Below, in pieces: positions 12,500-25,229 of a DNA stretch of 64,000 nucleotides. The stretch spans positions 310,001-374,000 of the forward strand of contig NW_026731670.1 of assembly GCF_028476545.1 (NCBI RefSeq), given 5' to 3'. This stretch comes from Physella acuta (taxonomy: Eukaryota > Mollusca > Gastropoda > Physidae). How positions within the stretch are numbered: the stretch's first letter is position 1; each line of letters begins with the position of its first letter. The notes beneath the pieces are model-generated. The model was not told where the DNA came from and searched no databases. It saw only the letters and a program-made list of their open reading frames with translations. Both the position numbers and the translations under genes were made by a program.

Positions 12500-13660
12500 C
12501 TTTATTTATCTAATGTAGCTAGGCGTGGTATTTGCTTTGAGTATCGTAGCTAAAATTAATGTGTCGCAATTATAAATCAACTTCATATATAATAATAATT
12601 ATTATTATTCATAATTATCACAACTTGAATTAAATACTATCCATTACAACATAATTATAGATAGAATGAAAATAATTGAAAACAAAATATTTCAATGTAA
12701 ATATCTATTTTTTGCATTTTTACATTACAGTTTTATTTAAATTTTTCTTTTATTATTGATTCTCCTAAATGTATAATTGTTAAAACGTATTGCATTAAAG
12801 TTTGATATAAGTTTTGTAACACTAAAAATGATAATATACGAAAAAAAAATGAAGTTTAAAAAATCGTTACTGCTTGGTGAGAGAGGGTTGGTAATGATAT
12901 ACCCATCCAACCTAACGGTAAAATGAAACAGAAATATTAGTAGTCACAGAATATTATAAATTATAATATTATTCTTTAAATTATTTTACTCTCATTCTGT
13001 CATATATTTCCATTTTGTAGTTATACCCAAATTATCATTTTACTAGGAGCACCGGCATTAAATTATACATCAAAAGAGAAATAATGATAACCATTAACAT
13101 TGTAAAATAAATACAGTACGCATATATAGAAAATGATTATAAACAATGGTTATTTCTTGAGAGTTGCCCCGATATAATTGTAGGTATTTTAAAATTCTTA
13201 TAAAACGTGTCTCAAAAATGTATAGAAGCGAATTATCGCTTATCCATGTCGCAAATGTGTTTGAGAAATGTTAGTAGCTTTTGTATCCAACCTCCTCCCA
13301 ACACACAAAATCAACGTTAATTATATATGAAACCCAATTATTTTCCAGGATATGATAAAGAGAATTTACTTCTGAAAGTCAGATTCGTTTTGATTGGTGG
13401 TTGAATAATTTCTTCTTTTTTTCATCAGTTTTGTTAATATAATATAGACTTTACGCTAATTAAATTATTAATAATCTATACACTGCCATGAGAATTGTAT
13501 TAAATCATTAAGGTAGCTGTAGTAGTAAACACGTCGTCCCAATCGAACAGAGGCCGCCGACAAGAGCTTTCTTATCGACTGACCTTGGCTTAATTTTTCC
13601 GTTTTCATTACCTTCTTATTCTTTCTTAATGTAATATTGAATACGATTTCCTCCAACATT
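12500..13660. other. Non-coding AT-rich stretch
   Basis: No gene or clear element seen; frames are short and the sequence is mostly A/T runs. Confidence 0.4.
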
Positions 13661-13689
13661 ATTAAGTACTACTAGTCGATATGTTATGC

Positions 13690-13925
13690 GCCATATGGCT
13701 CGTTGACTCAGACTTTAGTCTGCTTTTCAATCTGGTTACGTTATTACAGGCTTTGTCTATTAAAAACAATCTGCAAGGATTCAGCTTTTGATTTATTTTC
13801 GTTTTTTTTTTCTTTCCTATGCGAAAGATGACGAGGGTGATCTGCCTAGGGTTTAAACTCAGGAATTTTAGAGTTAGCAATCCTATACGTATCCATGTAT
13901 AACCCATCTATCACCTGCTTCTCCC
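13690..13925 (-). repeat. tRNA-derived SINE, family B, copy 1
   Basis: On the minus strand a head with a B-box-like GAGTTTAAACCC is followed by a body containing AAAGCAGACT and GAGTCAACGAGCCATA. The body is shared with the copy at 14150-14405 in the same orientation. Confidence 0.55.
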
Positions 13926-14149
13926 CAGTTTGTTCGACGCATGCTCCTTTTTCACGAAATTTCTTGTTGTGGTTGTACTAGGCTTCGTAATAAAATAATC
14001 AAATTATCGCCACTTGCTTGGTTAAATTTCAGGTTTACAAAGTTTTTGGATAATAGGCTATCTGTAGTACTCCTTGGTACTTCATCTTTGTTCTTAATTC
14101 TAGTGTTGGAAAGGATTAACTCTAATACAATTAAATAATACGTGTTAAC

Positions 14150-14405
14150 TTATTAGGCGCCTTATAAGCCGTTGACTCCGTTTTCAGCCTGCTTTTCTTT
14201 TTGAATTTGTTTCCATAGTTTTTATTCAAATAAGAACAAAGTACAAGTATATGTTTGATTTTGGAGTTGCCTCTCCTAGAAGAGTTACTGTCCCCAGCTA
14301 TCGAGCCTTATGTACCCGAAGATTTGAAGTCGAGACATTTCGGTTTGCCAACCATGATCTTTTACCGACTCGACCACGTCGACCCCGTGACCCAAAGATT
14401 TGATA
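14150..14405 (-). repeat. tRNA-derived SINE, family B, copy 2
   Basis: On the minus strand the head reads GACGTGGTCGAGTCGG (A-box-like) and CGACTTCAAATCTTCGGG (B-box-like) at tRNA-like spacing. The body holds AGCAGGCTG and GGAGTCAACGGC, matching copy 1. A further fragment with CTATCGAGCCTAAC lies near 26925-26970. Confidence 0.6.
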
Positions 14406-14846
14406 ATTACAATACGATTTCGATAAAGGATCAAAATTTCTATATTAAGTGAAAACAATACATTTGCAAAACAAAAAAGTAAATGTTTAATATAAAATTT
14501 TAACTTACTTGTAACTAGAAAAATTTATAAAGTAGTTGTACATTATGATGAAACAGCTCAGTTGATTTCGGTATAAAAATACATTAAAGTTATTTAATTA
14601 ATAATAAAAGCTGATAAGCAATATTTTTAAAGTAATAGGGAACCAAAATTTAGTTAGCTATTCAGCGTGACAGTTTGTATTTTTCAATATCAACAACAAA
14701 ATACATACTCATATGCATTCAAACTAAAAGACTGTTATCAGTATAATACATTTGTATCTTGTTTTATTATGTCTAATCTTTCAATTCTTATGTTGTTTCA
14801 TTTCTTTTAGTTTCACAATATAAAAGTCTTAAAATAAAAGAACAAA

Positions 14847-15876
14847 ATGAATTTTCGAAGAGAAAACATAAGCCTTCTATTTAATTACACTCAATGGAAT
14901 GGAAACAAAGAACAGTCAAAACAAGCATTATACATTATTTCTGATGATGTTTTCTACATTATAGACATGTTCTTGATGAGATTTCTTATTGAAGTTCTTA
15001 GTTTACTTGGAATTCTTGGAAACAGTGCCACAATAATAATTTTAGTCTACAACGGCTTTGATTCATCAACAAATGTTGCGCTGACAGCTTTAGCAGCATC
15101 GGATTTGTTCTATTCAACAACAAACTTGCTTATATTTATGTTCAAATACATACAACTGTATATGTATAATTACGTACATTTGTGTATATTTCTGGAATCA
15201 ATGCTCTATCACAATAAGTATTTATCTGGTTTCTATTATAGCCCTTGAGCGAATGATTGCTGTCTGGTTTCCCTTCAGTGTAACCCGCATCATTACACCT
15301 TTAAGAATAAAATGTATTATCTTCACTATTTATTTTGCAATGTCGCTTGTTACTCTACCGTTTCAGCTCATGTTAAGTATAATGTGGACTAAAATAGATG
15401 AAACCAATTTAACCATCGCTTTTGGAGTATCATCTGAGTTTTACATAAACAATAAGTACTTCTATGAATCATATCGTAAATATTTCCTTCCTACCATCAC
15501 CGCCTTTGTTCCAGCAGCTATAAATGTCGTGAGTTCTTTGATGATAGTAATAAAACTAACCTTATCAACAAGAAATGTTAAAAGCCTGTCTTCAACAAAG
15601 GCATCGAATAAAAGAAAAAATGATATAAGATCTATTGAAATAACTTTAACACTATGTTTCACTTTAGTCGTCCTGGTTTTAATTCCATCAAATACTTTTG
15701 ATATTATGTTTTCCTACGGCGATCCTTATGTGTTCGATCAAAATGCTATATTGACAGTTCGGTGGATTCTCTATAATATCTACCAGCTTAACTCTACTCT
15801 TAATTTTGTAATATATGTAAAAATGAATTCCAAGTTTTCAAGAGCTTTTAAAATGCTTTTATGTTTTACAAAGTAA
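14847..15876 (+). pseudogene. Class A GPCR, receptor 1, with one frameshift in TM3
   Basis: Intronless rhodopsin-class receptor. From the ATG at 14847 the first frame carries TM1 (LLGILGNSATIIILVYNG) and TM2 (ALAASDLFYS), then goes out of frame near 15188-15193. The adjacent frame carries on at once with WNQCSITISIY, the ERM motif in place of DRY, TM4-TM7, and an end like its paralogs (STLNFVIYVKMNSKF, stop at 15874-15876). A single one-base difference accounts for the break; everything else, including a 207-codon run, is open. It is therefore a very young pseudogene, a segregating null allele, or an assembly error. Ligand unknown. The family resembles expanded gastropod chemosensory-type receptors (inference). 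Confidence 0.8.
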
Positions 15877-15889
15877 TTTAGAACGTGAA

Positions 15890-17360
15890 TCGATATTTTA
15901 TCTAATTTTCAAACATAAATATTTCTAAATTGGTAAGATAGATTAAACATGCTTAAATTGTAATCTTAGATATAGCCTTTGTATTTTACAAACAACGAGG
16001 AATTTGGGATTTTTATTTTGCCTTAGCACAATTAAAGATCGCAATAAAATTTGCTCTATGCCTAGTAGGCTACATGCTAAAAAGAAGCAATAGACTTTAA
16101 TACACATATATTATTTACTAAACGTGTCGTTGTAGCACAGCTTGGATTGGTTTCATAAAGCTTACTTATTATAAGTACAACCTTTTCGGCTCGAATAGAA
16201 AATGTTTAGGACCCCCTGTGGTAGGAGCGTGCGAGTCATGGTTAGTTCCGTGTTGTTTTTTTGTTGTATAACTTACCCCAAATTCGAATGCGCGTATAGC
16301 AGTATAGAGTGTGAACGGTGTCTACAGTTATCTTGGTTAGAGTGAGCAAGTGGAATGTTAAATAAAGTGCTATAAACATAAGTATAACAGATGTTTGAAT
16401 GTCATACCGTGAAGAGAAAAAAATGGTCAATCCGGAAATAAAATTATAATATGATACAGTTATAAAATATTTATAATTTTGTGCACGCTTGATTTTAAGC
16501 GTTTTAACGGGCATCCAAAAGTAAATAAATAATCAATATTTTATTACGTTTTTCTAGGAAAGAGTGACGTAAAATTGTATTTATTTTTCGTTTTTATATA
16601 TCTTTCGATTATTTACACTTTACATACATTATTTTAGAAAGATAACACGACGTGCATTTATGTAATCAATGTTGTAATAGCCAAAGCGACATTTTTAAAA
16701 AAAATATATTATCACTTTGCTATTAGTGCGTTTCAAAATTTGAGTAGCTGTATGATTTATTTTTAGGGTACTTAAGTCGCTACAGTAAGAATTCTCTGCT
16801 TTTTCCTACGGACATTGTAAGATAATTGTTTTTTGTAATAATATTTGGCTGCTTCATTTTGGATTAAAAAATAATTTTTTTAGCTTTTAAGAATTATCTT
16901 CAAAATATTTTGTTTAAATGGTGTTTTTGGGAATTCGACAAAAATAAATTCAAAATGACTAAGGTGTTTTACGTTTCTTCAATTCAATTAATTCCAAACC
17001 ATATTTCCTGATATGTCAAGATTTCTAAAAACAAAAAAAATAATAATTAAAAGTAAAATAATTAAAAAGACTTTATATATTGAATTTAAATAAATAGAAA
17101 AGAAAAGCGTGCCTATCCCAAGAAGTATAAACAATTACTGCAATTAAGAAAGCAGTCTGTGTATTTGGTTAAATTATGGTACTTTTTAAATAAATATACT
17201 CTATAAAATTCTTCAGCATCTTAAGCTGATTTTGTTTTGAAAATAACAAACGTTTTATTGTTTTAATAAGTATTGTAAAATTTAGGGCTCATAAAACGTA
17301 AATAATAAAATTTATAGACGCGCTGATTTGGTAGATGAGAGAAGATGAAAAAAAGATTAA
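15890..17360. other. Non-coding AT-rich stretch between receptor 1 and receptor 2
   Basis: No gene supported. A 90-codon minus frame at 16242-16514 has no recognisable domain and is not called. Confidence 0.4.
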
Positions 17361-17369
17361 ATTCGTGCA

Positions 17370-18090
17370 GTTATAAGAATAAATCTTTTGATCATTGCTA
17401 ATTAAAAGCGCTGGTTGGAAAAAGAACAAATATGAGCACGCAAACGCAGACAGTAAGAGTTAATTTAACTGATCTGATATCTTTCACTCTTTTAGACCAC
17501 GCACCCGATGAATACATTAGCTTCATGTTTTTGTAAGATAGTGTTAGTTTTATCGTGATTATCAGTGTGCTTATTATTTTGATAGATGCTAGAAAAATTA
17601 TTTCCAGAATGCTAATAACTCATTGGCTGTAAATAGAGAATATTTTGCTCAACCCAAAATTAGATAAATAACTTACAGCAACGGTACTGTTTGTTCCGCT
17701 ATAAATCAGCCACTTTAAACGATCCATAAAAGCTCTAGGGATATATACTAAGCCATCCAGAAAGTAAATATCAATAACTATACATTGTATTTTAAAAGGC
17801 GTAAACACTGTTGAAGACATAAAAGAAAAACAAACAGCTATTATTTTTCAACGGCTATCAGTGTCACCATGTGAATACTGATACACACAGCTTATGTATC
17901 AAATAAAAAAATACAAAATATACGGAATCTACGAGATAAGTTGTGTTATTGAGAAAAACAAAACAAACACAGCCAGTTCAGTTAAATTAATGTTACGTTT
18001 GTCATTTAATCCATTGTATGTTAAAATTATATTTGTTATCACATTTCCGACTACTCCAAGAAAAATGAAATAATTAAAATCAGGACACGG
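17370..18090 (-). pseudogene. Class A GPCR, receptor 2, badly decayed
   Basis: On the minus strand from about 18085 downward, pieces of the same receptor family appear in order: TM1 (VGNVITNIILTYNGLN), TM2 (FFSITQLIS), the start of TM4 (STVFTPFKIQCIVIDIY ... YIPRAFM) at 17820-17620, then TM5-TM6 near 17585-17390 (IITIKLTLSYKNMK, KRVKDIRSVKLTLTV, FPTSAFN). The pieces lie in different frames with several stops, and TM3 is barely visible. The phrases match the intact receptor at 34010 most closely. Confidence 0.8.
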
Positions 18091-18099
18091 GCAACTACA

Positions 18100-19340
18100 A
18101 CTTCATTAGAAACGTCACACATTGCGTTTAATACTTTGGTATTTGGCAAAGGCGTATCAGTCAAGTTTTTGTTGTTGTTATTTTTTTAACAATTACTATA
18201 CGAAACTTAACCTCTTTTAAAAAGATAATATAGTATCGCTCTAAAGAAGTAAAACCAGCTACATTGTGTTACTGAAATCCTTTACTTGTCAACTTGTCTT
18301 ACACATGTTCATTAAAATTGAGTAGCCTACATTAATTCAATCATATTATACATGAAATGGTGAATAATAGGAAGTTTCAATACATTGTCTTAACGCAATA
18401 AGAAATATACATCCAACAAGTAGTTAATAATTATGTATGTTTGAATTACACACTTAAAATATTTATAGGTATTTATGTAAAAAATCCACTTTAAATTAAA
18501 GGTGTATCTAATATAGAATAACGAGGTAATTGTATACATATCTATAACGGGGTAAATCCTTAGGCTCAAAATTGCAGAATACAGTATATAGGTAAATTTT
18601 TTGCTGAACATATTGTAAATGCCACGTTTTTTAACAATGCCAAACTTTAACAAATGGATTTTATAAACTAATTGTCTACTTTTTAAAAAACAGCATGTAT
18701 TTTAAAACAATTATTGCCGTTAGATAGAAGAGACGAATATAATATATCATTGTAAAACTCCAATCGATCACTTAAGTATGTTGGATGCTAATATTTAGTA
18801 TAGTTTTGTTTGTAGGTTGACGTAAACATTATTGATAACATTAGAGAAAATGTTATAAGCTAAGCTTTAAATTATCTTCAGAAACTTTGGGGGTGGGGGG
18901 GGGATATTGGGTAATTGATGACAGTAGTCAACCAAACTATGTACCTTGTTATTTGTTGGTAATTATATATTGTCAGTTTAATTGCAGCTTAAATGTATTA
19001 AAACAACGTATTTTGAACAAAGTATGATAATTTTCTTATTTCTTGTGCGTGCTTGCATTTTCCTATGTATGACCATAATCCCTTTTTTTCAAATTTTCAA
19101 AAATTGTAACTTATTAACCATATTAAATAATAATTGTTCTTCCCATTAAACTCTTTCAATAATACAGGCTAAGTTACGGGATTAGTTACATTAATATAGC
19201 GCGACAAAACGGACAATAGGAGTAATAAAAGTGTGGATAAATTAACTGTTACACATGTATGTGATGTATTCGAATATTTACTTTTAAACTGTATTTTGAA
19301 AACACGTTAAAGTATATCAGACTTTTTAGAAATACGGCCT
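18100..19340. other. Non-coding AT-rich stretch
   Basis: Nothing gene-like; a short G-run occurs at 18889-18903. Confidence 0.4.
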
Positions 19341-19348
19341 ATGTCAAA

Positions 19349-19465
<117 letters not shown>

Positions 19466-20118
19466 TGAATAGCAAGACTAAGACGTAAAGTTATATTGAA
19501 TATAAAAACAGTTAACATGGTAAGGTTAAACCAGTAGGCCTTTAATTATCCACATATTGACAATCTAAGAATGTTAGCTGTAAGTTATGTGGTTTCCTTT
19601 CTTCATTAGAACTTATCTTAAACATTATAAATGGCCAGTAGTGGGAGACATACTTCGGGCGCTAGGTAGATAGTGTTTTTTCTTAACCAAAACCAAAACC
19701 AAAACCAAAATCAACACTCAACTTCAGATTTGAACGAAAAATGATTTTGATCCTGAATAGGAAATTTGACTAGAAATAAAATACACAATACCACCAAACG
19801 TAATCCTGATACTAACGCTTACTGTAAATATTACTACTGTTATTTACCTTCTATATCTACATTTACTTATAAAATTAGAGAATTAAAGTAGACGTTAATT
19901 TATTGTTTTTTCTCTATTATCGAAGTAGTAGCCACACCCTTAAACCTTGCACATAAACTTAAACGTGAGAAAAGTCCCATTCACTCATTTCCATGGTTAA
20001 GGGGGAGGAAGAAGGCGGAGGATCAATTGCATTAATTAAATTACTTTTTTTCCCAGCAAATCACTTTTTAATTCTGCTATGACTGAAAATCAAAGTTTTT
20101 TTAAAAGGAGAAAGCAGC

Positions 20119-21100
20119 ATGTCGGAAAACAATGTGTTGGAGATTTCTACAGAATCATTCGACGCTTTGGCAAATTTTTAAAATTGTTTTCTAATTCACG
20201 TCATGTGTGTGTTTGGGATTGTAGGAAATTCTCTCACAATCATCATTCTACTTTACAACGGTTTCAAGGTTGCTACAAATGTTGCACTCTTCGTGTTGGC
20301 TGTATCGGATTTATTTTATTCGGTAACACAGTCGTTATTAAAAATTCCATCACTGATCTATTTGTTCAATTTCGAATTGGCTTACAACGTTCTCTCTTAC
20401 TTTTTGGTGAATATCTACTCGTGGAATCAATGTGCGATCAATATCAGTGTAGATATTGTCACAGTGGTAGCTTTAGAAAGGATGATTACCTTTTGGCTTC
20501 CTTTTAAAGTTTCAACACTAATATCACCAAACCGAATGATCTGCATTATTGCTGCAGTATTAACTAATATAGTAGCACAGTGTATTCTAGAATCTTTATC
20601 AGTGTGTGTCACACAAATTAATATTGGAAATAATATTACAATAACTTATTATACAAATACACAATTTTATTTAAATAATGAAACATTTTATTCAATGTAT
20701 TATAAATTCTTTAAACCTATAGTAAATATAGCTATACCTACGGTTTTTATCATTGTATGCTCAGTAATGATTATATTCAGGTTAACATTGTCGTCAAGAA
20801 ACCAAAAGAAAATGTCTGTATCGGCCACTGAAAAACGAGTGAAAGATTTAAGGTCCATTAAAATAACGTTATCGCTTTGTTTTTGTTTAGTATTTTTTGT
20901 AATGATTCCCTCAAACTCATATGAACTATACATAAGATTGACCGATAATTTACCTATTGGTAAAAGGCTTTTATCAGTAATTCTATTTTTTTACAAATAA
21001 TTTATCAGTTGAATGCTTCTGTATAATTTTTTAATATACGTCACTTTTAATGCCAAATTTTATAAAATTTATAAAAAGCTGTTTTCGTGTGCCAATTAAA
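20119..21100 (+). pseudogene. Class A GPCR, receptor 3, with early stop and 3' decay
   Basis: The ATG at 20119 opens MSENNVLEISTESFDALANF, then TAA, after which the same frame resumes NCFLIHVMCVFGIVGNSL, matching TM1 of the intact paralog (LNCFLIPICTVFGIVGN). TM1-TM6 are open from 20203 to about 20985, including WNQCAINISV, ALERM for DRY, and RSIKITLSLCFCLVF. In TM7 a T-run shifts the frame and a stop follows QLNASV. The next in-frame Met (20203) would start inside TM1, so the product would lack its extracellular N-terminus. Closest relative: the inverted copy at 27821-28740. Confidence 0.85.
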
Positions 21101-21351
21101 CTGCAAATGCGTATTTTTTTTAATATGACATCGACACCATACATGTGTTATTACATTGCAATATTAAAATATTTATACTAGCAATTATGTGTGGTTTATG
21201 GCATTCCTTCTAAACATCTAATGCGATACAAATGTTTATTCATTCATTTTTTTTCTTTGTTTGTATTAAAGTGTTTAACTATACTTTTTTTTTACCTTTG
21301 ACTTTATTATTCTTAAGCTCTGAGGGTTATCATATTAAAGAAACAGGACAT

Positions 21352-22063
21352 TTAGAGGTCATCCATTTATGACGCCAACACGGAGGGTGTAAGTGTGGGC
21401 AGAGGCGTAGCGAACTTTCACGGCGCCCGGGGACAAACTTTCAATTTGGCGCCCCACTTGGGAGCAAATTTTCAATTTGCATCATCCCCCTCATACTTTT
21501 GATTTGCACCCCCGCCCTCAAACTATTTATAGTGCGAAAATGCAGCTAAAATGACATTTTCCAACCTATTTTGGCGCCCCTTAAGGTCGGCGCCCGGGGA
21601 CATATGTACCCCCCGCTACGCCTCTGAGTGTGGGGGTCCAGCAAATCGACTTTCGTGGACCGGGATGGTGTGTGAGGGGTAGTGACCATGTGGATGTTCA
21701 GATGGTTAATTTAATGTCGCGATGCCTACATTTTATAACAAAAAAACCCTCGTACCCTAAGTGTGCAAAGTGATATTAAGACAACATTGCTCGTGTTAAG
21801 AACACTTCATTGCAACGTGTAAATAAATAACTGGATTTATACATACACATGTTATTTTAACGATTTTTTACCTCCCTACCCAACGTTACCTAACTTTACT
21901 AAACCCTAAACCTAAACTGACGTTAAACCTAACACTATCACCCCTCTAAAACTGTATTAAAAAAACAGCATTTTTTTCAAAAATATATGAGCATCGATAA
22001 TGGGGAGGGGGGGGGGGGGGGGTTGAAAGGGTGTTGTGTGGACTTCATAAATTGATGACTCTT
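21352..22063. mobile_element. AGGTCATCCAT-ended MITE, copy C, split by a hAT-like MITE
   Basis: The left end AGGTCATCCATTTATGACG and right end TGGACTTCATAAATTGATGA are diverged versions of the termini of copies A and B. The interior contains G-rich blocks and CCTAAAC-rich sequence. The element at 21400-21626 sits inside it, so this one is older. Confidence 0.45.
21400..21626. mobile_element. hAT-like MITE, 227 bp, with exact 8-bp target duplication
   Basis: The termini CAGAGGCGTAGCG and its exact inverse CGCTACGCCTCTG are flanked by AGTGTGGG at 21392-21399 and 21627-21634. The interior has the family's GGCGCCCGGGGACA in both halves. It is non-coding. Confidence 0.9.
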
Positions 22064-22069
22064 ATAGAT

Positions 22070-24180
22070 ATCCCTGATCTGTTTTCAGAGATAAATATTG
22101 CCATGCATTTAGCTATTGTTTTCTTAGAAGCGATTCGATGTTACATCAAAATACGAGTGTAAAAAGGAAAACATTTGAAATAAAACGAATTAATAGACTA
22201 GGCTTATAATAACCAAGAAGTATACACATTATATCAACATTTTGCACATATTTTTATTTTTTTAATTTCAGTCATTAGTTTTATTTAATTATAACATATT
22301 TAAATGGTGTATTGTATTCGTAATGTAATGTTTAGATTAAATACATGTGGTCACTACTTTTTTGTTAAATTTAACATATTTTATATATAATTCATATATA
22401 AATAATTCACATATAAATAATTGTTAACCTATAGACACAAATATTATATAACCGCCCATAGCAGTACTGGTTGCAATGGAAATCACGAAAAGTTGTGAAA
22501 AATAACACCTTTTCAATTTACATATACGTCTTTTATATAGGAGGCCTAGTATCTAACCCCGCACCACTATCTGCATCTTAAAACCTTTACTATAAACAAT
22601 CACATTATATACCTGGTTTAAGTAATATTATTCTATTGGGTTTAACAATGAAAGCGGAGATCAAACAGATTTGGGCAATGTTTGTCATACAATGTATTTT
22701 TGCCACAAATAATTATTAAAAGTAGTCATAACGTGAACTCGTATGATTTAAATGAAATATACACTATATACGAATATACTAGTGCCTTCACCAAATTCCG
22801 GGGATAGTTTCAATTTATATGGATAAAAAAACCGGTCTTAGTTGCGTTGTTTTTACTTTTGTACCCCACTTCAAATAAAAATATCTACATTTGAAACAAG
22901 GTATCAATTTGCTACTGTAAAAAACAAGCTGTTATAAATATAAGAATAGAGTTTACTTTCTTTTAAAAATCATAAACATCTTTACAATCAACATAGAAGA
23001 CATTACGATGAAAATTTAAACGTCGAAAGAAAAACGTATTAAAACGATGTACTTAAAAAAAAAACAACACATAGTGTAATTTATTGAAAAATAAAAAAAT
23101 TTCATGTCATTTTTTTGTTTTTATACTTTTCAAAATAGAAAACTTGAAATGATAAACGCATATAATACAAAATCCATCAAATACAGTTTATTTTTTTTTA
23201 AGATTCCTAGATCACATTGCTTTAATTACATTCTAAAATGACATTTAAGTTTGGTATAAAAACGTTCCTACATGATAAAAACTACTAACACCGTCTAAAA
23301 GAGGTTAGTTGATATACCGATTGTTAAACATAATAGGAATTTTTATACAGATAATCTAAGAATAAATCAGAGTGATTTTTTTTTCAAAATGAGATGGATA
23401 ATTAACTGCTTGATGGAGAATTGTATAATCAAAATAAATGTTTTCTAGAAACTACTAATTTAGCCATTCTAGCAATGTAATTGTTCGAATTATAATTTAT
23501 TTTACAGTTATTTTTTGGGAAACCATTTTATGTCTGTGTAGAAATGTAAAGATTTTTCCTGCTTAATTATTCCTTTGAACATTTCAAAATGATATAAATT
23601 GTCGTGATTTAATTATTGTTGATTTTCTTTTTGTTCTACATGAGCACATAAAAAAAAAATCTTTTTCTTAATTTTTAATTTCAATACTTCTTAAGATTCT
23701 GATTTTATAATTACTCTTTTTCTTAATTTTTAATTTCAATACTTCTTAGGATTCTGATTTTATAATTACTAACAACAGATAATCAGATACTAATCATAGC
23801 TTGTGTGTTGTCGTTGTATAAAATTATGCTTATTTTGCCCACTTGTATAATTATATTTCCTTCGGATTAATCTTTAGCTTCTATTTTCAATGATTATGCA
23901 AATTACAACTTTGTTGCGGTATTGCATATTAGAATAAATATATAATTCATATAAAACGTATTTTGTATTCCTATGTATTATGTTACACACATTTTAAGCT
24001 TCCTCTTACTCGATAAGTGTTATTGCTTTCTGGGTTTTGTAATATTATATTTTATAATATATAATTTCGGACAGCATAACTGGATTTATTTTTTTAAAAT
24101 CTTACACTGCTATAAAACAAACCATGAAACATTACAAAAGTTAATTTTTCAGCCAGTTATTTGAAGTTGAATGTCGTTCA
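22070..24180. other. Non-coding AT-rich stretch with one exact-type tandem duplication
   Basis: No gene supported. 23661-23715 and 23716-23770 are two adjacent 55-bp copies differing at one base, beginning CTTTTTCTTAATTTTTAATT. Confidence 0.6.
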
Positions 24181-24229
24181 ACATTAAAAATTAATCTTCA
24201 AGGAAAAAAAATCTTAATCCAAAGAGAAA

Positions 24230-25218
24230 ATGAACGTCACGCCGCTTACAGGTCTATCGCTATTTGACTTGCCCAGCGACATAGAATTGACTATACTTTT
24301 CGTTATGGACTGTTTTGTTACTCCAACATTTTGCCTACTTGGCATTGCCGGTAATAGCATTACAATTATAATTCTCATTTCTAGTGGTTTAAAGGAAACA
24401 ACCAACATTATTTTAACTTCCTTGGCTGTCTCAGATCTTTTCTACTCGATTACTCTCTTTGGTTCTTCACTTGTACCAATTGTAAACAGATTTGACAATA
24501 AAATAGCATGCTATATGTATGCGTATTATACCATTGCTATTTTTACTTGGAACCAGTGCTCAGTATGCATTAGTGTTCGGTTGGCGGCAATCATTTCTAT
24601 AGAAAGATAGTGGCTGTAGTATTTCCTTTTGCAGCATCGAAGATATTGACAACTTTCAGAATCAAATGCATCGTTTTAAGTAGGTATATATTTTCTGCAA
24701 TATTGTACGCGCCTGAATTATCTCTTTATAGCATCACATGGATAATCTACGGCAAATACCTTAACAAAACTGTACCAATTCTTGATGCTTCAGATATTTT
24801 CCGAAACAACTACAGTACATTTGTTATAACGTTTGCGGTTGTTATTCCAACTATTATAATTATAACAAGCACAATCCTTATCATTCTAAAGCTGACGCTC
24901 TCCCACATTAACTTAATGAAAATGTCTAATTCAGATGTTTACTTAAAACGAAGGAAAGATATTACATCTATTAAGATAACGTTAGCAATATGTATGAGTG
25001 TAATTCTTTTAGTATTGATACCAACTAATACTTTTAGTATTATTATAAATCAAAGCGGCACTAGCATATTTTCCTCTCATGTTTCAGGTGTTATAACGTC
25101 GATAATGATTTGTGTTCATCAAATAAATGCATCGACTAATTTTGTAATTTATGTTACTCTGAGTCCGAAATTTGCAAAGTCGTACAGAAAACTATTTGTA
25201 TGTAAAGATTGGGAATAA
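24230..25218 (+). pseudogene. Class A GPCR, receptor 4, with one frameshift after TM3
   Basis: The ATG at 24230 opens an N-terminus of about 30 residues, TM1 (LLGIAGNSITIIILISSG), TM2 (SLAVSDLFYS) and TM3 (WNQCSVCISV), ending at IER then TAG (24608-24610). The adjacent frame continues directly (VAVVFPFAASKILTTFRIKC) through TM4-TM7 to NASTNFVIYVTLSPKF and a stop at 25216-25218. Loss of one G from the Arg codon (GAAAG-ATA where the paralog has GAAAGGAT) explains the break. All other codons are open, so the lesion is recent, polymorphic or a sequencing error. Confidence 0.82.
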
Positions 25219-25229
25219 TATTTTAACTT

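Noticed and set aside
16242-16514. 90-codon minus-strand frame
   Set aside because: No recognisable domain, no paralog in the window, and composition typical of AT-rich intergenic DNA.
20079-20507. 142-codon frame overlapping the start of receptor 3
   Set aside because: Out of frame with the conserved receptor sequence; its Cys/His-rich look is a shadow of TM1-TM2 codons, and the same shadow appears at 28574-28840.
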